Shown here piece after piece: positions 20,366-29,073 of a stretch of 64,000 nt of DNA. The stretch's first letter is position 1. Every line of letters starts with the position of its first letter. Both the position numbers and the translations under genes were made by a program. The notes under the pieces are model-generated. The model did no database searches, was not told the origin of the DNA, and worked only from the letters and a program-made list of their open reading frames with translations. This DNA is from Agrilactobacillus fermenti (lineage in GTDB: Bacteria > Bacillota > Bacilli > Lactobacillales > Lactobacillaceae). Location of the stretch: positions 62,001-126,000 of the forward strand of contig NZ_JACGCJ010000002.1 in assembly GCF_021030645.1 (NCBI RefSeq), read 5' to 3'.

Positions 20366-20452
20366 TCAATTAAAAAGCGAGGTGGGTAAAACATCTGACT
20401 TCTCCTGCTGATCACCTGTATCCGTCGCTCCTGGTTTAGAATCTGTAGACAT
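20366..20452 (-). CDS. 28-residue ORF between Mg2+ riboswitch and ATPase-like gene
   Basis: A short ORF starting ATG (MSTDSKPGATDTG...) behind AGAGAGGTGA and ending TGA at 20366, 49 bases before the ATPase-like start. It is acidic, polar and contains two prolines (Pro7, Pro23), with no membrane segment. Its position after the riboswitch terminator and before the coding gene resembles a leader peptide; acidic or proline-containing leader peptides are known to sense Mg2+ through ribosome behaviour in enteric mgtA/mgtC leaders. It could equally be a small functional protein or chance. The ribosome-binding site is good. Confidence 0.5.
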   Translation of the reverse strand: MSTDSKPGATDTGDQQEKSDVLPTSLFN

Positions 20453-20489
20453 TCAACTCACCTCTCTTTTCTTTCTATCATTTTTTAAG

Positions 20490-20530
20490 ATAAAATAAAA
20501 GGACACCGCAAACAATTGGGTGTCCGAAAA
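20490..20530 (-). terminator. Riboswitch-controlled intrinsic terminator
   Basis: Perfect 7-bp stem GGACACC/GGTGTCC (20501-20525) followed by a T-rich tract on the minus strand. The loop and 3' arm of this hairpin include CCCAATTGTT, which can pair fully (one G-U) with AACGATTGGG at the end of the aptamer, a mutually exclusive antiterminator. Confidence 0.85.
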
Positions 20531-20540
20531 CAAGATCCCA

Positions 20541-20695
20541 ATCGTTTAGTTTTAGCACTATATGACGTAGAAATTCATCAGCTGTATTAGAAAAAGCCTT
20601 AATGGGCAGTTTCGGCTGACTCGTTGGCATCTCTCGATGTTTCTGAGCAACAGCGTATTTTCATATAGGAGCCTCACCTAACGGGATAAGCTTAT
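20541..20695 (-). ncRNA. M-box (ykoK) Mg2+ riboswitch aptamer
   Basis: The minus strand carries the M-box core. It begins GTTAGGTGAGGCTCCTATAT, then has the CGCTGTTGC..CAGAAA..TC..AGAGA.GCCAA segment, GTCAGCCGAAACTGCC, TTAAGGC and finally ACGTCATATAGTGCTAAA. These match the order of conserved elements in Bacillus mgtE leaders. The M-box binds Mg2+ and, when occupied, favours termination, so the downstream ORFs should be expressed at low Mg2+. A promoter (TTAACA, 16 bases, TATAAT) lies just upstream and an intrinsic terminator just downstream. Confidence 0.93.
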
Positions 20696-20711
20696 ATTAT
20701 CTTTTAAGTTT

Positions 20712-20739
20712 ATTATACGCTTTTAATATGTAATGTTAA
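20712..20739 (-). promoter_or_regulatory. Promoter of the M-box transcript
   Basis: TTAACA (-35), 16-base spacer, TATAAT (-10) on the minus strand. The predicted start is about 15-20 bases before the conserved aptamer core. Confidence 0.75.
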
Positions 20740-20828
20740 GTATTTTACACAGTAAAAATACTTTTGTCAACTTTTTATTTATAAGTCAGCTTTGCATGAT
20801 ACTTTTCAACTCGCTTTCATGTCAGACT

Positions 20829-20837
20829 TGTGATAAT
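20829..20837 (+). promoter_or_regulatory. Extended -10 promoter for def
   Basis: TGTGATAAT on the plus strand is an extended -10 element 35 bases before the def start; no matching -35 is evident. Confidence 0.45.
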
Positions 20838-20871
20838 ATTTTACGAGAATTCACTAATGGAGGGACGAACC

Positions 20872-21432
20872 TTGATTTTAATGAAAGATATCACCCGGGA
20901 CGGCAACCCTGTTTTACGGAAGACTGCACAAAAGGTCAGCTTTCCCTTGAGTGATGATGACAAAAAACTAGCTAAAGATATGATGACTTATCTTGAAAAC
21001 TCGCAAGATCCAGAGATTGCCAAAAAGCACCAATTACGTGCGGGCGTTGGTTTGGCAGCACCTCAAGTCGGTGTTTCAGAACAGATGGCTGCTGTTTTGG
21101 TACCAAGCAATGACCCCGAGGTAGAACCGCTATTAAAAACAGTTTTGATCAATCCAGTGATCATTAGCCACTCTGTTAAAGATGCGGCGTTAGCTGAAGG
21201 CGAAGGTTGTTTATCAGTAGACAAAGATATTCCCGGGTATGTGCCACGCCATGACCGCATCACCATTCGCTGTCAGGATATGGACGGCAAAACCATCAAA
21301 CTTAAGTTAAAAGATTATCCGGCCATTGTTTGCCAGCATGAAATCGATCACCTTAACGGCATTCTTTTTTATGACCATATCGACAAAAAAAATCCTTTTA
21401 CGCTTAAAGAGAACACAGTCGTCATTGAATAA
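20872..21432 (+). CDS. def: Peptide deformylase
   Basis: 186-residue metalloenzyme that removes the N-formyl group from nascent proteins. All three motifs are present: GVGLAAPQ (58-65), EGCLS (111-115, metal-binding Cys) and HEIDH (156-160). It is the long (type II) form found in Gram-positives. The frame is open from 20830, but the conserved N-terminus ([16 protein letters not shown]) is read from TTG at 20872, 8 bases after GGAGG. Monocistronic, oriented opposite to its neighbours, with a bidirectional terminator behind it. Confidence 0.96.
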   Translation: MILMKDITRDGNPVLRKTAQKVSFPLSDDDKKLAKDMMTYLENSQDPEIAKKHQLRAGVGLAAPQVGVSEQMAAVLVPSNDPEVEPLLKTVLINPVIISHSVKDAALAEGEGCLSVDKDIPGYVPRHDRITIRCQDMDGKTIKLKLKDYPAIVCQHEIDHLNGILFYDHIDKKNPFTLKENTVVIE

Positions 21433-21470
21433 AAATTATCCACCTAATTAATGTTTATTAAACCTAACAA

Positions 21471-21503
21471 AAAGACTCGACAAGTTAAATTTGTCGAGTC
21501 TTT
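21471..21503. terminator. Bidirectional terminator between def and the ABC exporter genes
   Basis: Stem of 13 bp, AAAGACTCGACAA/TTGTCGAGTCTTT, with T-runs on both strands; it serves the convergent def and exporter transcripts. Confidence 0.93.
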
Positions 21504-21526
21504 TCTAATACCCCTATTTCATAGAG

Positions 21527-23296
21527 CTATTCATTTAAAGCATCTGCATCTTCAAACTGAGAGTTATAAAGTTGTGCATAAAATCCATTTTTTGCAAGTA
21601 AGGACTCATGGTTTCCTTGCTCAATAATTTGACCGTTTTGCATGACAAGAATCAAATCGGCATTACGAATTGTTGACAAACGATGTGCGATCACAAAACT
21701 AGTCCGTCCTGCCATGACCTGATCCATTGCCTTTTGCAGCATTTGTTCTAGGCGTGTATCTACCGAACTCGTCGCTTCATCTAAAATCAAGATTGCTGGA
21801 TCTGCGATAATTGCCCGGGCAATCGTCATAAGTTGCTTTTGGCCTTGGGAAATATTGTCTGCCTCCGACGAAATCGTGGTTTGGTAACTATCGGGTAAAG
21901 TATGGATATAATAATCAATATTCGCCATCTTCGCCGCATCCACCACTTCATAATCACTTGCATCCAATTTTCCAAAGCGAATGTTATTAGCTATTGTATC
22001 TTGATAAAGCCAGGTATCTTGCAAAACCATCCCAAAATTAGATCTTAGATCTTGAACGCTAAGTTGTTGCGTATCGACACCATCCAACAAAATCCGACCG
22101 GCATCAATTTCATAAAATCGGAGCAATAAGTTGATCATCGTTGTTTTACCTGCGCCCGTAGGTCCAACAATGGCTACCGTATCGCCCGGCTTGGCTGTAA
22201 ATGACAGATCTTTGATCAAGGGCTCATTTTTAACATAGCTAAAAGACACATGATCAAAAGTCACGGCACCTTTAACTGGTTTTGGCAGAATTTGTAAATT
22301 TGCTTTTTCGGGTTTTATCGGTTCGTTAAGCACTTCAAAAACACGCCCAGTAGCCGCTTGACCCGCTTGAAGAATACTAGACAGCTGCGTCAACGAAGCC
22401 AATGGCTGGTTCACTTGCCAAATGTACTGGATAAAGGCCTGTAAATTACCAACTGGAATGACGCCACGAAGTACAAAATACCCACCTAAAGTTGCCATCG
22501 TCGCATAGGTTAGATAGGCCACCAAAGAAACCAAGGGCATCATGATGCCCGAAATAAAAGCGGCTTTAAACCCATGTTCTGCCAAATTATGGTTGACATC
22601 ACTAAACCTCGCTAAAGCTGCCTTTTCTTGACTAAATACTTTAATTTCAGTGAAACCATTAAAGTTTTCTTGGACTGCTGCATTCAACCTGCCTAAATAG
22701 TTTTGTTGGTTTGTAAAGTAAGGCTGTGACTTTTTGACAATAATTCGTGAAACCAAAAATGTCGCTGGAATCATCCATAATGAGATCAGGGCCATTACCC
22801 AATTGATCGTAAACATCATAATTACAGCAACCGTGATACCTACAACTGAATTAACAACCTGAATCAAGCCTTGTTGCAAGGCATTAGTAATGGCATCGAC
22901 ATCATTCGTGAAACGCGACAATAGATTGCCCAACTGATGACGATCAAAGTAGCTCACCGGCAACGCATTCATCTTTTCATCCAACTGTGCCCGCAACCCA
23001 CGCATAGACCGCTGTACTGCTAATGTCATCAAATATTGCGATAAAAACATGGTGATCTGGTACAACAAAGCAAACAGCAAAATCAAAGCAATGATCTTTA
23101 AAACATAGGTAAAATCAATAGCCCGATGCTGTCGAGCAGCATTCGTAATTTCGGTGACGATTAGTCCCATGATCACTGGCCAAAGCGCATTAAAAAACAT
23201 AGACAAGCCAGCATTAAGCAACGCCAAGTACAGATGACGCCGATTTGGCTTTAAAAAAGGCTGCAATTGCTTGAAGGAGCGGATCATTTGTTTCAT
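21527..23296 (-). CDS. ABC exporter half-transporter, subunit with catalytic glutamate
   Basis: 589 residues: six transmembrane segments (about 20-310) and a nucleotide-binding domain. Walker A GPTGAGKTT at 378-386, Walker B plus catalytic glutamate in ILILDEATSSVD (Glu507) and the switch His in VIAHRLST are canonical. The signature is ISQGQ (482-486) instead of LSGGQ. The start overlaps the upstream subunit gene by 4 bases. Together they form a heterodimeric multidrug-type exporter of the LmrCD/BmrCD/TM287-288 class: this subunit supplies Walker A/B to the functional site and the altered signature to the degenerate site. Substrate unknown. Confidence 0.92.
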   Translation of the reverse strand: MKQMIRSFKQLQPFLKPNRRHLYLALLNAGLSMFFNALWPVIMGLIVTEITNAARQHRAIDFTYVLKIIALILLFALLYQITMFLSQYLMTLAVQRSMRGLRAQLDEKMNALPVSYFDRHQLGNLLSRFTNDVDAITNALQQGLIQVVNSVVGITVAVIMMFTINWVMALISLWMIPATFLVSRIIVKKSQPYFTNQQNYLGRLNAAVQENFNGFTEIKVFSQEKAALARFSDVNHNLAEHGFKAAFISGIMMPLVSLVAYLTYATMATLGGYFVLRGVIPVGNLQAFIQYIWQVNQPLASLTQLSSILQAGQAATGRVFEVLNEPIKPEKANLQILPKPVKGAVTFDHVSFSYVKNEPLIKDLSFTAKPGDTVAIVGPTGAGKTTMINLLLRFYEIDAGRILLDGVDTQQLSVQDLRSNFGMVLQDTWLYQDTIANNIRFGKLDASDYEVVDAAKMANIDYYIHTLPDSYQTTISSEADNISQGQKQLMTIARAIIADPAILILDEATSSVDTRLEQMLQKAMDQVMAGRTSFVIAHRLSTIRNADLILVMQNGQIIEQGNHESLLAKNGFYAQLYNSQFEDADALNE

Positions 23297-25017
23297 GAGA
23301 GTTCCTCCTTCGATAATTGAGAATATGCAATATCTTGGTAAACTTGATTTGTTTTTAATAAACTTGCATGTGTCCCAACGCCAACGACCTGCCCACGATT
23401 TAAGACTACAATTTGATCAGCGTTCATAATTGTACTGATCCGTTGGGCCACGATTAGAATCGTTGCATCTTGAATTTGATGATAGAGTGCCTGCCGTAAT
23501 TTAAGATCAGTCTTATAATCTAAAGCTGAAAAACTATCATCGAAAATATAAATTGCTGGTTGGCGCACGATCGCCCGAGCTATTGACAGTCGTTGTTTCT
23601 GACCACCAGAGAAATTACTGCCACTTTCAGAGATCTCTGTATCTAGCTGGTCAGGTAAGGCTTGTACAAAATCTTTAGCTTGGGCAATCGTTAACGCTTG
23701 CCAAATCTCGTCATCTGATGCATCTGTTTTGCCAAATTTAAGATTATCACGAACCGTGCCTTGAAATAGCATCGCTTTTTGCGGGACAAAACCGATCTGC
23801 TGCCGCAATTGCTGAATTTGATATTGATCAATACCAATACCATCTAAACTAAGTCTTCCATCGGTGATATCATAAAATCTGGGAATCAATTGGATCAATG
23901 TGGACTTACCACTGCCCGTGCTGCCGATAAAAGCAGTGGTTTTCCCCGCCGGCAAGTCTAACGTTACATCGCGAATGACAGGTTCTTCTGCAGAAGTATA
24001 GGAAAAAGTAACTTTTTCAAATTGAATATGTCCCTTGATTTTTTGTTGAACTGGTTGCTCAGGTGCCTTGATCTCACTTTTAGTATCTAATACTTCCTGA
24101 ATACGTTTTGCCGAAACAGCAGCCCGAGGATAAAGCATAAATACGCTGGAAAACATTAAAAATGAAAAAAGCACATGAAAGATATATTCTACAAAAGCAA
24201 TCAATGACCCAATTGCCAAATTACCAGCACTGATGGACAAAGTCCCTTGCCATAGAATTAAGGCAAATACAATATTAAACACAAACGAAAAAGCCGGTTG
24301 TGACATTGCCATCAATGTGTATAAATTAATGGAACTTTTAGCATAAGCCTGGTTAACATCTGCAAAGCGCTGCTGCTGGAACTTCTCCCGGACAAAAGCC
24401 CGAATGACACGAATACCCGACAAGTTTTCCCGCATATTTTGATTGATCTTATCCAAGTTTGCTTGTTGTTTTTCGGACATGGGCTCTGAATAATGCGCTA
24501 TCACAAGAATCCCCAATAACAGCACTGGAATTGCTAGAAAAACAAAAATAGATAAAAAAGCATTCGTTCGAACGATCATCACACCAGAAACGATAAACAT
24601 TAGTGGCGTCATAAATCCAGTTCGAAAGACCATCTGTAAAAATGTCATAACTTGAAAAGCATCATTGGTACTGCGTGTGATCAATGATGCCCCACTAATT
24701 TGCTTATATTCACTTTGCGAAAAATTGATGGCTGACTTAAAAATATCATCCCGAATATCCCGCACAATATTATTGGTCAACCGTGAGCCTGTATAAGCCA
24801 AACCGATTAGACCAATCATGCCAATGGCAATAATTAAATACATCAAGCCGCCATATTGAAAAACACCTTGGACGCGATTTTTATTGATGCCATTATCGAT
24901 CATTTGGCCTAATAAGGTTGGCAAACCCAACTCAATCAAAGCAAAACCAAGTACAAAAAAAAGATTGAGTAAGATCAATTTCTTGTATCGTAGTGAATAT
25001 CGAATCATCAACTGCAT
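23293..25017 (-). CDS. ABC exporter half-transporter, subunit with degenerate catalytic site
   Basis: 574 residues: six membrane segments then an ATPase domain with Walker A GSTGSGKST (365-372) and a good signature FSGGQ (469-473). After Walker B (IYIFD) the catalytic glutamate is replaced by aspartate (Asp494 in DDSFSALD), and the switch histidine is Gln (VAQRIST). These are the marks of the non-hydrolysing side of asymmetric exporters such as LmrC. It is the first gene of the pair. ATG at 25017 follows GGAG. Likely role: export of drugs or amphiphiles from the membrane. Confidence 0.92.
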   Translation of the reverse strand: MQLMIRYSLRYKKLILLNLFFVLGFALIELGLPTLLGQMIDNGINKNRVQGVFQYGGLMYLIIAIGMIGLIGLAYTGSRLTNNIVRDIRDDIFKSAINFSQSEYKQISGASLITRSTNDAFQVMTFLQMVFRTGFMTPLMFIVSGVMIVRTNAFLSIFVFLAIPVLLLGILVIAHYSEPMSEKQQANLDKINQNMRENLSGIRVIRAFVREKFQQQRFADVNQAYAKSSINLYTLMAMSQPAFSFVFNIVFALILWQGTLSISAGNLAIGSLIAFVEYIFHVLFSFLMFSSVFMLYPRAAVSAKRIQEVLDTKSEIKAPEQPVQQKIKGHIQFEKVTFSYTSAEEPVIRDVTLDLPAGKTTAFIGSTGSGKSTLIQLIPRFYDITDGRLSLDGIGIDQYQIQQLRQQIGFVPQKAMLFQGTVRDNLKFGKTDASDDEIWQALTIAQAKDFVQALPDQLDTEISESGSNFSGGQKQRLSIARAIVRQPAIYIFDDSFSALDYKTDLKLRQALYHQIQDATILIVAQRISTIMNADQIVVLNRGQVVGVGTHASLLKTNQVYQDIAYSQLSKEELS

Positions 25018-25129
25018 ATCAACACACTCCTACTATATGTGGCAACGGTAAATTAAAAGAGACCTTGGTAAAAACAAAGTTTTAGCCGCAGACTCTCAGA
25101 TGACACGTTTCTTACAAAATCAATGATAG

Positions 25130-25639
25130 CTACAACGCTTCAGTCGTAACTCTTTTCATATCTTTCACATAATCAATTGTTGGTTTGTTGGTCATGAATG
25201 CAATATCAATATGATAATAATTCTCCAAATACCAATGATCACTAATCACAAAGGGCGTATAACGTGGCATTGAAGAAATCACCCCATTCTCAGAAGCGTG
25301 TTCATTGAGCTTTTGGGCCAGGGCATTCGTGAAATCGTCATCAAAGAAATCAGCCGTGCCACTAAAATTCGGCCCAATGGCAAATTTGTATTCAAAAACC
25401 ATGATGCCCTTGCCCCATATATCTTGGACCGGCTCCGAATCAATTTGCTTAGGAATTTGTAAGATATTTTCGTAATTCGTTGATGGATCCATTAATGTCT
25501 GTGCTAAAATTTTATTCGTTAGCTTTTGACTGTGATTCAAAAGAATTTTTAAAGCAGCATTGCGTCTGATACGTTTGATCAAGTAATAAAGGGCAACGAT
25601 TATAATGACACTGGTAATTGCAACTGCAAATGTTAACAT
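25130..25639 (-). CDS. Membrane-anchored protein of unknown function
   Basis: 169 residues. Residues 3-22 form one hydrophobic segment followed by KRIRR, so the bulk should lie on the cytoplasmic side (N-out/C-in by the positive-inside rule). The soluble part has aromatic-rich strands (IWGKGIMVFEYKFAIGP, PFVISDHWYLENYYHID) and an acidic DFFDDDF patch, with no motif I recognise. It is encoded alone between the exporter genes and the divergent rpoY-rnjA unit. Base composition is like its neighbours. I cannot assign a family. Confidence 0.7.
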   Translation of the reverse strand: MLTFAVAITSVIIIVALYYLIKRIRRNAALKILLNHSQKLTNKILAQTLMDPSTNYENILQIPKQIDSEPVQDIWGKGIMVFEYKFAIGPNFSGTADFFDDDFTNALAQKLNEHASENGVISSMPRYTPFVISDHWYLENYYHIDIAFMTNKPTIDYVKDMKRVTTEAL

Positions 25640-25779
25640 AAATTATGCTCCTAATTCATCTTGTACTAACATAAGCCTATCATATCAGAATCACTGAAGG
25701 GTTTCCATTGATTATAAATGTACTTTATATGTGAATTATGATATATTTGACCTAATTGTTGTTCATCAACATCACGGAC

Positions 25780-25862
25780 GGTACAGCGGCGGTTGAACCG
25801 CACTTTTCAAATCGGACATATATTGGTTCGGACTATGCTTATTTATTTGCATAGTCTGCTTT
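25780..25862 (+). other. Structured leader before rpoY
   Basis: The 257-bp gap before rpoY contains two dyads within its last 115 bases: GCGG-TTGAA-CCGC near 25792, and GACTATGC/GCATAGTC (8 bp, 10-base loop) at about 25836-25861. Neither is followed by a long T-run, so they look like 5' UTR structures rather than terminators. I do not recognise a known RNA family. Confidence 0.35.
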
Positions 25863-25895
25863 GATAACTGAACAAATTAATAAAGGAGTTTCATT

Positions 25896-26117
25896 ATGAT
25901 TTTTAAAGTTTTATATCAAGAAAACACAAAACAAGCCCCAAGACGAGAAACAACACATGCTTTATACTTAGAAGCAGACAATGTCGTTGACGCTCGGGCA
26001 TTGGTTGAAAAAAACACGGCTTATAATATCGAATTTGTTCAAGAATTAAGTGGTAAGTTTCTTGAATTTGAACAAAATGAACCTGATTTTAAATTAACGG
26101 AGTTTCCGACTAAATGA
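25896..26117 (+). CDS. rpoY: RNA polymerase epsilon subunit
   Basis: 73-residue small polymerase subunit (DUF1447) found in Firmicutes; binds the core enzyme near the beta' jaw. The sequence [18 protein letters not shown] and the [12 protein letters not shown] stretch are typical. It precedes rnjA with a 4-base ATGA overlap, the standard arrangement. ATG behind AAAGGAG. Confidence 0.94.
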   Translation: MIFKVLYQENTKQAPRRETTHALYLEADNVVDARALVEKNTAYNIEFVQELSGKFLEFEQNEPDFKLTEFPTK

Positions 26118-27799
26118 AATTAAAAGTAAAGAATAACGAGACCGCAGTTTTTGCCATTGGCGGTTTGGGTGAAATCGGGAAAAATATGTACGGCGTTCAA
26201 TTTCAAGATGAAATCATCGTTATTGACGCAGGTATCAAATTTCCCGAAGACGACTTATTAGGTATTGACTATGTCATTTCTGATTATTCTTATTTAGCTC
26301 AAAACCAACAAAAGATCAAAGCATTGGTAATTACTCACGGCCACGAAGACCATATTGGTGGTATCCCCTATCTGTTAAAACAAGTTCCAAATATTCCAAT
26401 ATATGCCGGTCCTTTAGCTTTAGCATTGATCAAAGGTAAATTAGAAGAACATGGGTTATTACGGACTGCTGATTTACATGAAATTAATGAAGATACCGTC
26501 TTAAAGTTCCGTAAAACAAAAGTCAGTTTTTTCAGAACTACCCATTCAATTCCCGATACGCTGGGTGTCGCCGTAGAAACGCCGCAAGGGGTAATTGTTG
26601 AAACTGGTGATTTTAAGTTTGATTTAACACCTGTTGGTGATCAGCCCGCCCCAAATCTACAACGGATGGCTGCACTTGGCGAAAAAGGTGTTTTATTGCT
26701 GATGTCTGATAGCACCAATGCTGAAATTCCTAATTTCACAAAATCTGAGCGCTTTGTCGGAAATTCAATTCGCCACATCTTTGAAGGCATTGAAGGCCGA
26801 ATTATTTTTGCAACCTTTGCTTCTAATATTTCCCGAATCAACCAAGCCGTTGAAGCTGCGATGCATGAAGGGCGTAAAATTGCTGTTTTTGGCCGCAGTA
26901 TGGAAGGTGCCATCGTTAACGGTCGAGAACTAGGCTATTTGAACATTCCAGATGATGTGTTAGTGGATGCCCACACGATCAATAGTTTGCCAGCTAATAA
27001 GGTTTTAATTCTCTGTACTGGTTCTCAGGGTGAACCTATGGCTGCCTTGAGTCGCATTGCAAACGGCACTCATCGACAAATAACGATCCAACCGGATGAT
27101 ACCGTTATTTTTTCCAGCAATCCAATTCCTGGTAACACGACTTCTGTCAACCATTTGATCAATCAGTTGTCTGAAGCCGGTGCCGAAGTCATCCACGGAA
27201 AAGTTAATAATATCCATACTTCTGGGCACGGTGGTCAGGAAGAACAAAAATTGATGTTACGGCTTATGAAACCGAAGTTCTTTATGCCTGTCCATGGTGA
27301 ATATCGGATGCAGCGTATTCACAGTGAGCTTGCGGAACAATGTGGCGTCGATAAAGACAATATCTTTATCATGGAAAACGGTGATGTTTTGGCGTTGACA
27401 GATGAAAAAGCGCGTCGTGCCGGTCACTTTCCTGCCGGTGATGTCTATGTTGATGGCAGTGGCGTTGGTGACATCGGTAACGTTGTATTAAATGATCGCC
27501 GAATTCTTTCTGAAGAAGGTTTAGTCGTTGTGGTAGCAACGATCAACTACAAGACCGGTGAAATTCTTGCTGGTCCGGATCTGCTTTCAAGAGGTTTCGT
27601 TTATATGCGTGAATCTGGGCCTCTGATCAAAGAATCACAGCGGCGTATCTTTAATGTCATGCGTAACACGTTCAAACAAAACGAACACGTCACGGAAGCA
27701 AAACTTCGTGATGCGATCATTGATAGTTTACAAGATTATCTGTTTGACCAGACTGAACGCCATCCGATGATTCTACCAATGATCATCTCTGCAAATTAA
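26114..27799 (+). CDS. rnjA: Ribonuclease J1
   Basis: 561-residue metallo-beta-lactamase-fold nuclease with 5'-3' exonuclease and endonuclease activity in mRNA turnover and rRNA maturation. The zinc motif HGHEDH is at residues 75-80; further metal ligands lie in TTHSIPD and GDFKFD, and the beta-CASP motifs follow ([17 protein letters not shown]). The C-terminal dimerisation domain is complete. Overlaps rpoY by 4 bases, so the two are translationally coupled. It is J1 rather than J2, judged by the rpoY pairing and N-terminus ([15 protein letters not shown]). Confidence 0.95.
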   Translation: MKLKVKNNETAVFAIGGLGEIGKNMYGVQFQDEIIVIDAGIKFPEDDLLGIDYVISDYSYLAQNQQKIKALVITHGHEDHIGGIPYLLKQVPNIPIYAGPLALALIKGKLEEHGLLRTADLHEINEDTVLKFRKTKVSFFRTTHSIPDTLGVAVETPQGVIVETGDFKFDLTPVGDQPAPNLQRMAALGEKGVLLLMSDSTNAEIPNFTKSERFVGNSIRHIFEGIEGRIIFATFASNISRINQAVEAAMHEGRKIAVFGRSMEGAIVNGRELGYLNIPDDVLVDAHTINSLPANKVLILCTGSQGEPMAALSRIANGTHRQITIQPDDTVIFSSNPIPGNTTSVNHLINQLSEAGAEVIHGKVNNIHTSGHGGQEEQKLMLRLMKPKFFMPVHGEYRMQRIHSELAEQCGVDKDNIFIMENGDVLALTDEKARRAGHFPAGDVYVDGSGVGDIGNVVLNDRRILSEEGLVVVVATINYKTGEILAGPDLLSRGFVYMRESGPLIKESQRRIFNVMRNTFKQNEHVTEAKLRDAIIDSLQDYLFDQTERHPMILPMIISAN

Positions 27800-27823
27800 T
27801 CATTCGAAATTTAATGTTCTACT

Positions 27824-27862
27824 AAAGGCTGCTGTAGTTTTATCCTGCACAGCCTTTTTAAT
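27824..27862 (+). terminator. Rho-independent terminator after rnjA
   Basis: Stem AAGGCTG..TGTAG paired with CTGCA..CAGCCTT, followed by TTTTTAATTTT, 25 bases after the rnjA stop. Confidence 0.85.
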
Positions 27863-27902
27863 TTTCAACAACAACCAAAGCGATAACTAAGGAGGTTTTA
27901 GT

Positions 27903-28079
27903 TTGACTAAAATACGCTGGACAACATTAATTTATAGTCTTAGCTTTGTAATTGCATTAATTTTATTTTTCGTTGCACCCCAAAGTTTGCTCTGGAAAGT
28001 CATCAAAACCAGTTTATTCATAATAGCCTTGATTTTTGCATTAATCACGACCCATTTGAAGCAAAAACAGCAAAACTAA
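27903..28079 (+). CDS. 58-residue two-helix membrane protein, TTG start
   Basis: A small ORF starting TTG at 27903, 7 bases after a strong AAGGAGG, and ending at 28079. The product (MTKIRWTTLIYSLSFVIA...) has two hydrophobic stretches of about 18-20 residues separated by a short loop around SLLWKVIKTS, with a basic tail (LKQKQQN). It lies 22 bases before the diacylglycerol-kinase-like gene and probably shares its transcript. I recognise no family. The good ribosome-binding site, clean two-helix pattern and operon position support it being real. Confidence 0.65.
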   Translation: MTKIRWTTLIYSLSFVIALILFFVAPQSLLWKVIKTSLFIIALIFALITTHLKQKQQN

Positions 28080-28100
28080 TAGAAATTGAGGTATGAATCG

Positions 28101-29057
28101 TTGGTTGTAAGAAATACAAAATTTTTACATATTATTGCCAATGAAACCGCTGGCAGCAATCATGGTCGGCAGACGACGGCAAAAGTACAACAGTACCTGA
28201 ATAAAATCGAGCAGCCCTATGACCTCTTACGCACGCAGTTTCCCGGTCATGCGACGATTATAGCTAAAAATATAGCCATCCCAACACAGCTGCAAAATCG
28301 AGTCCATCTGGTCGTTGTCATTGGTGGTGATGGCACGTTACATCAAGTCATCGCTGGTTTAAGACAAAATTCAAATATGAAGCAGCTCCCAGTGGCCTAC
28401 ATTCCCAGCGGTTCTGGTAATGATTTTCGCCGAAGTCTAAATATTGAATTGGATCCACTCAAAAATTTGGCCCATATATTAGCGACCAATCAAGCCACTT
28501 TGATCGATATTGGCAGTTTAAAATATGATCAAGCACCAGAAACAATTTTCGTAAACAATGTGGGTATTGGTATTGATGCACGCACTGTCCATTTAACAAA
28601 TATTTCCGCGCTTAAAAAGTTATTGAATCAAATCAAACTAGGCTCTTTTTCTTACTTGGCCAATCTCGTACGGGCCTTTTTGCAGCAGACTAGTTTTGAT
28701 GTGCAAATCACACATGACGGATATACCCAAAATTTCCATAATATCTTTTTAGTTACGCTTGGTAACGAACCTTATTTTGGTGGCGGGGTACCAATCCTAC
28801 CTCGGGCGACTTTTTTCAATCATAAAATTGATTTGATTCTAGTTGAAAAAATGCCATTGAAACAATTAATTCCGCTATTTTACTGCGTATTCAAAGATGG
28901 TACGCATCTTTACCAACGAGGTGTTTATTATACCCAAGCAACTCAGTTCGATTTACAAATCCAGCAGCCAAACTATGGTCAAGTTGATGGTGAATTATTA
29001 GGCAAAGCTGCTTTTCATGTCACTGCTCAAGTCACTCAGTACCCTTTTTGGTTATAA
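28101..29057 (+). CDS. Diacylglycerol kinase family lipid kinase
   Basis: About 318 residues of the DagK/YegS family, which phosphorylate diacylglycerol or related lipids. The catalytic GGDG motif (VVVIGGDGTLHQVIAG), the substrate loop PSGSGNDFRRSL and the C-terminal YFGGGVPILPRA / GQVDGELLG stretch are visible. The frame is open from a TTG at 28086; the TTG at 28101 is better placed relative to GAGG, and the protein core starts at FLHIIANETAGSN. Its likely role is recycling diacylglycerol from lipoteichoic acid or cell-envelope lipid synthesis; substrate not provable from sequence. Confidence 0.88.
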   Translation: MVVRNTKFLHIIANETAGSNHGRQTTAKVQQYLNKIEQPYDLLRTQFPGHATIIAKNIAIPTQLQNRVHLVVVIGGDGTLHQVIAGLRQNSNMKQLPVAYIPSGSGNDFRRSLNIELDPLKNLAHILATNQATLIDIGSLKYDQAPETIFVNNVGIGIDARTVHLTNISALKKLLNQIKLGSFSYLANLVRAFLQQTSFDVQITHDGYTQNFHNIFLVTLGNEPYFGGGVPILPRATFFNHKIDLILVEKMPLKQLIPLFYCVFKDGTHLYQRGVYYTQATQFDLQIQQPNYGQVDGELLGKAAFHVTAQVTQYPFWL

Positions 29058-29073
29058 AATAAATTGCGGACAC

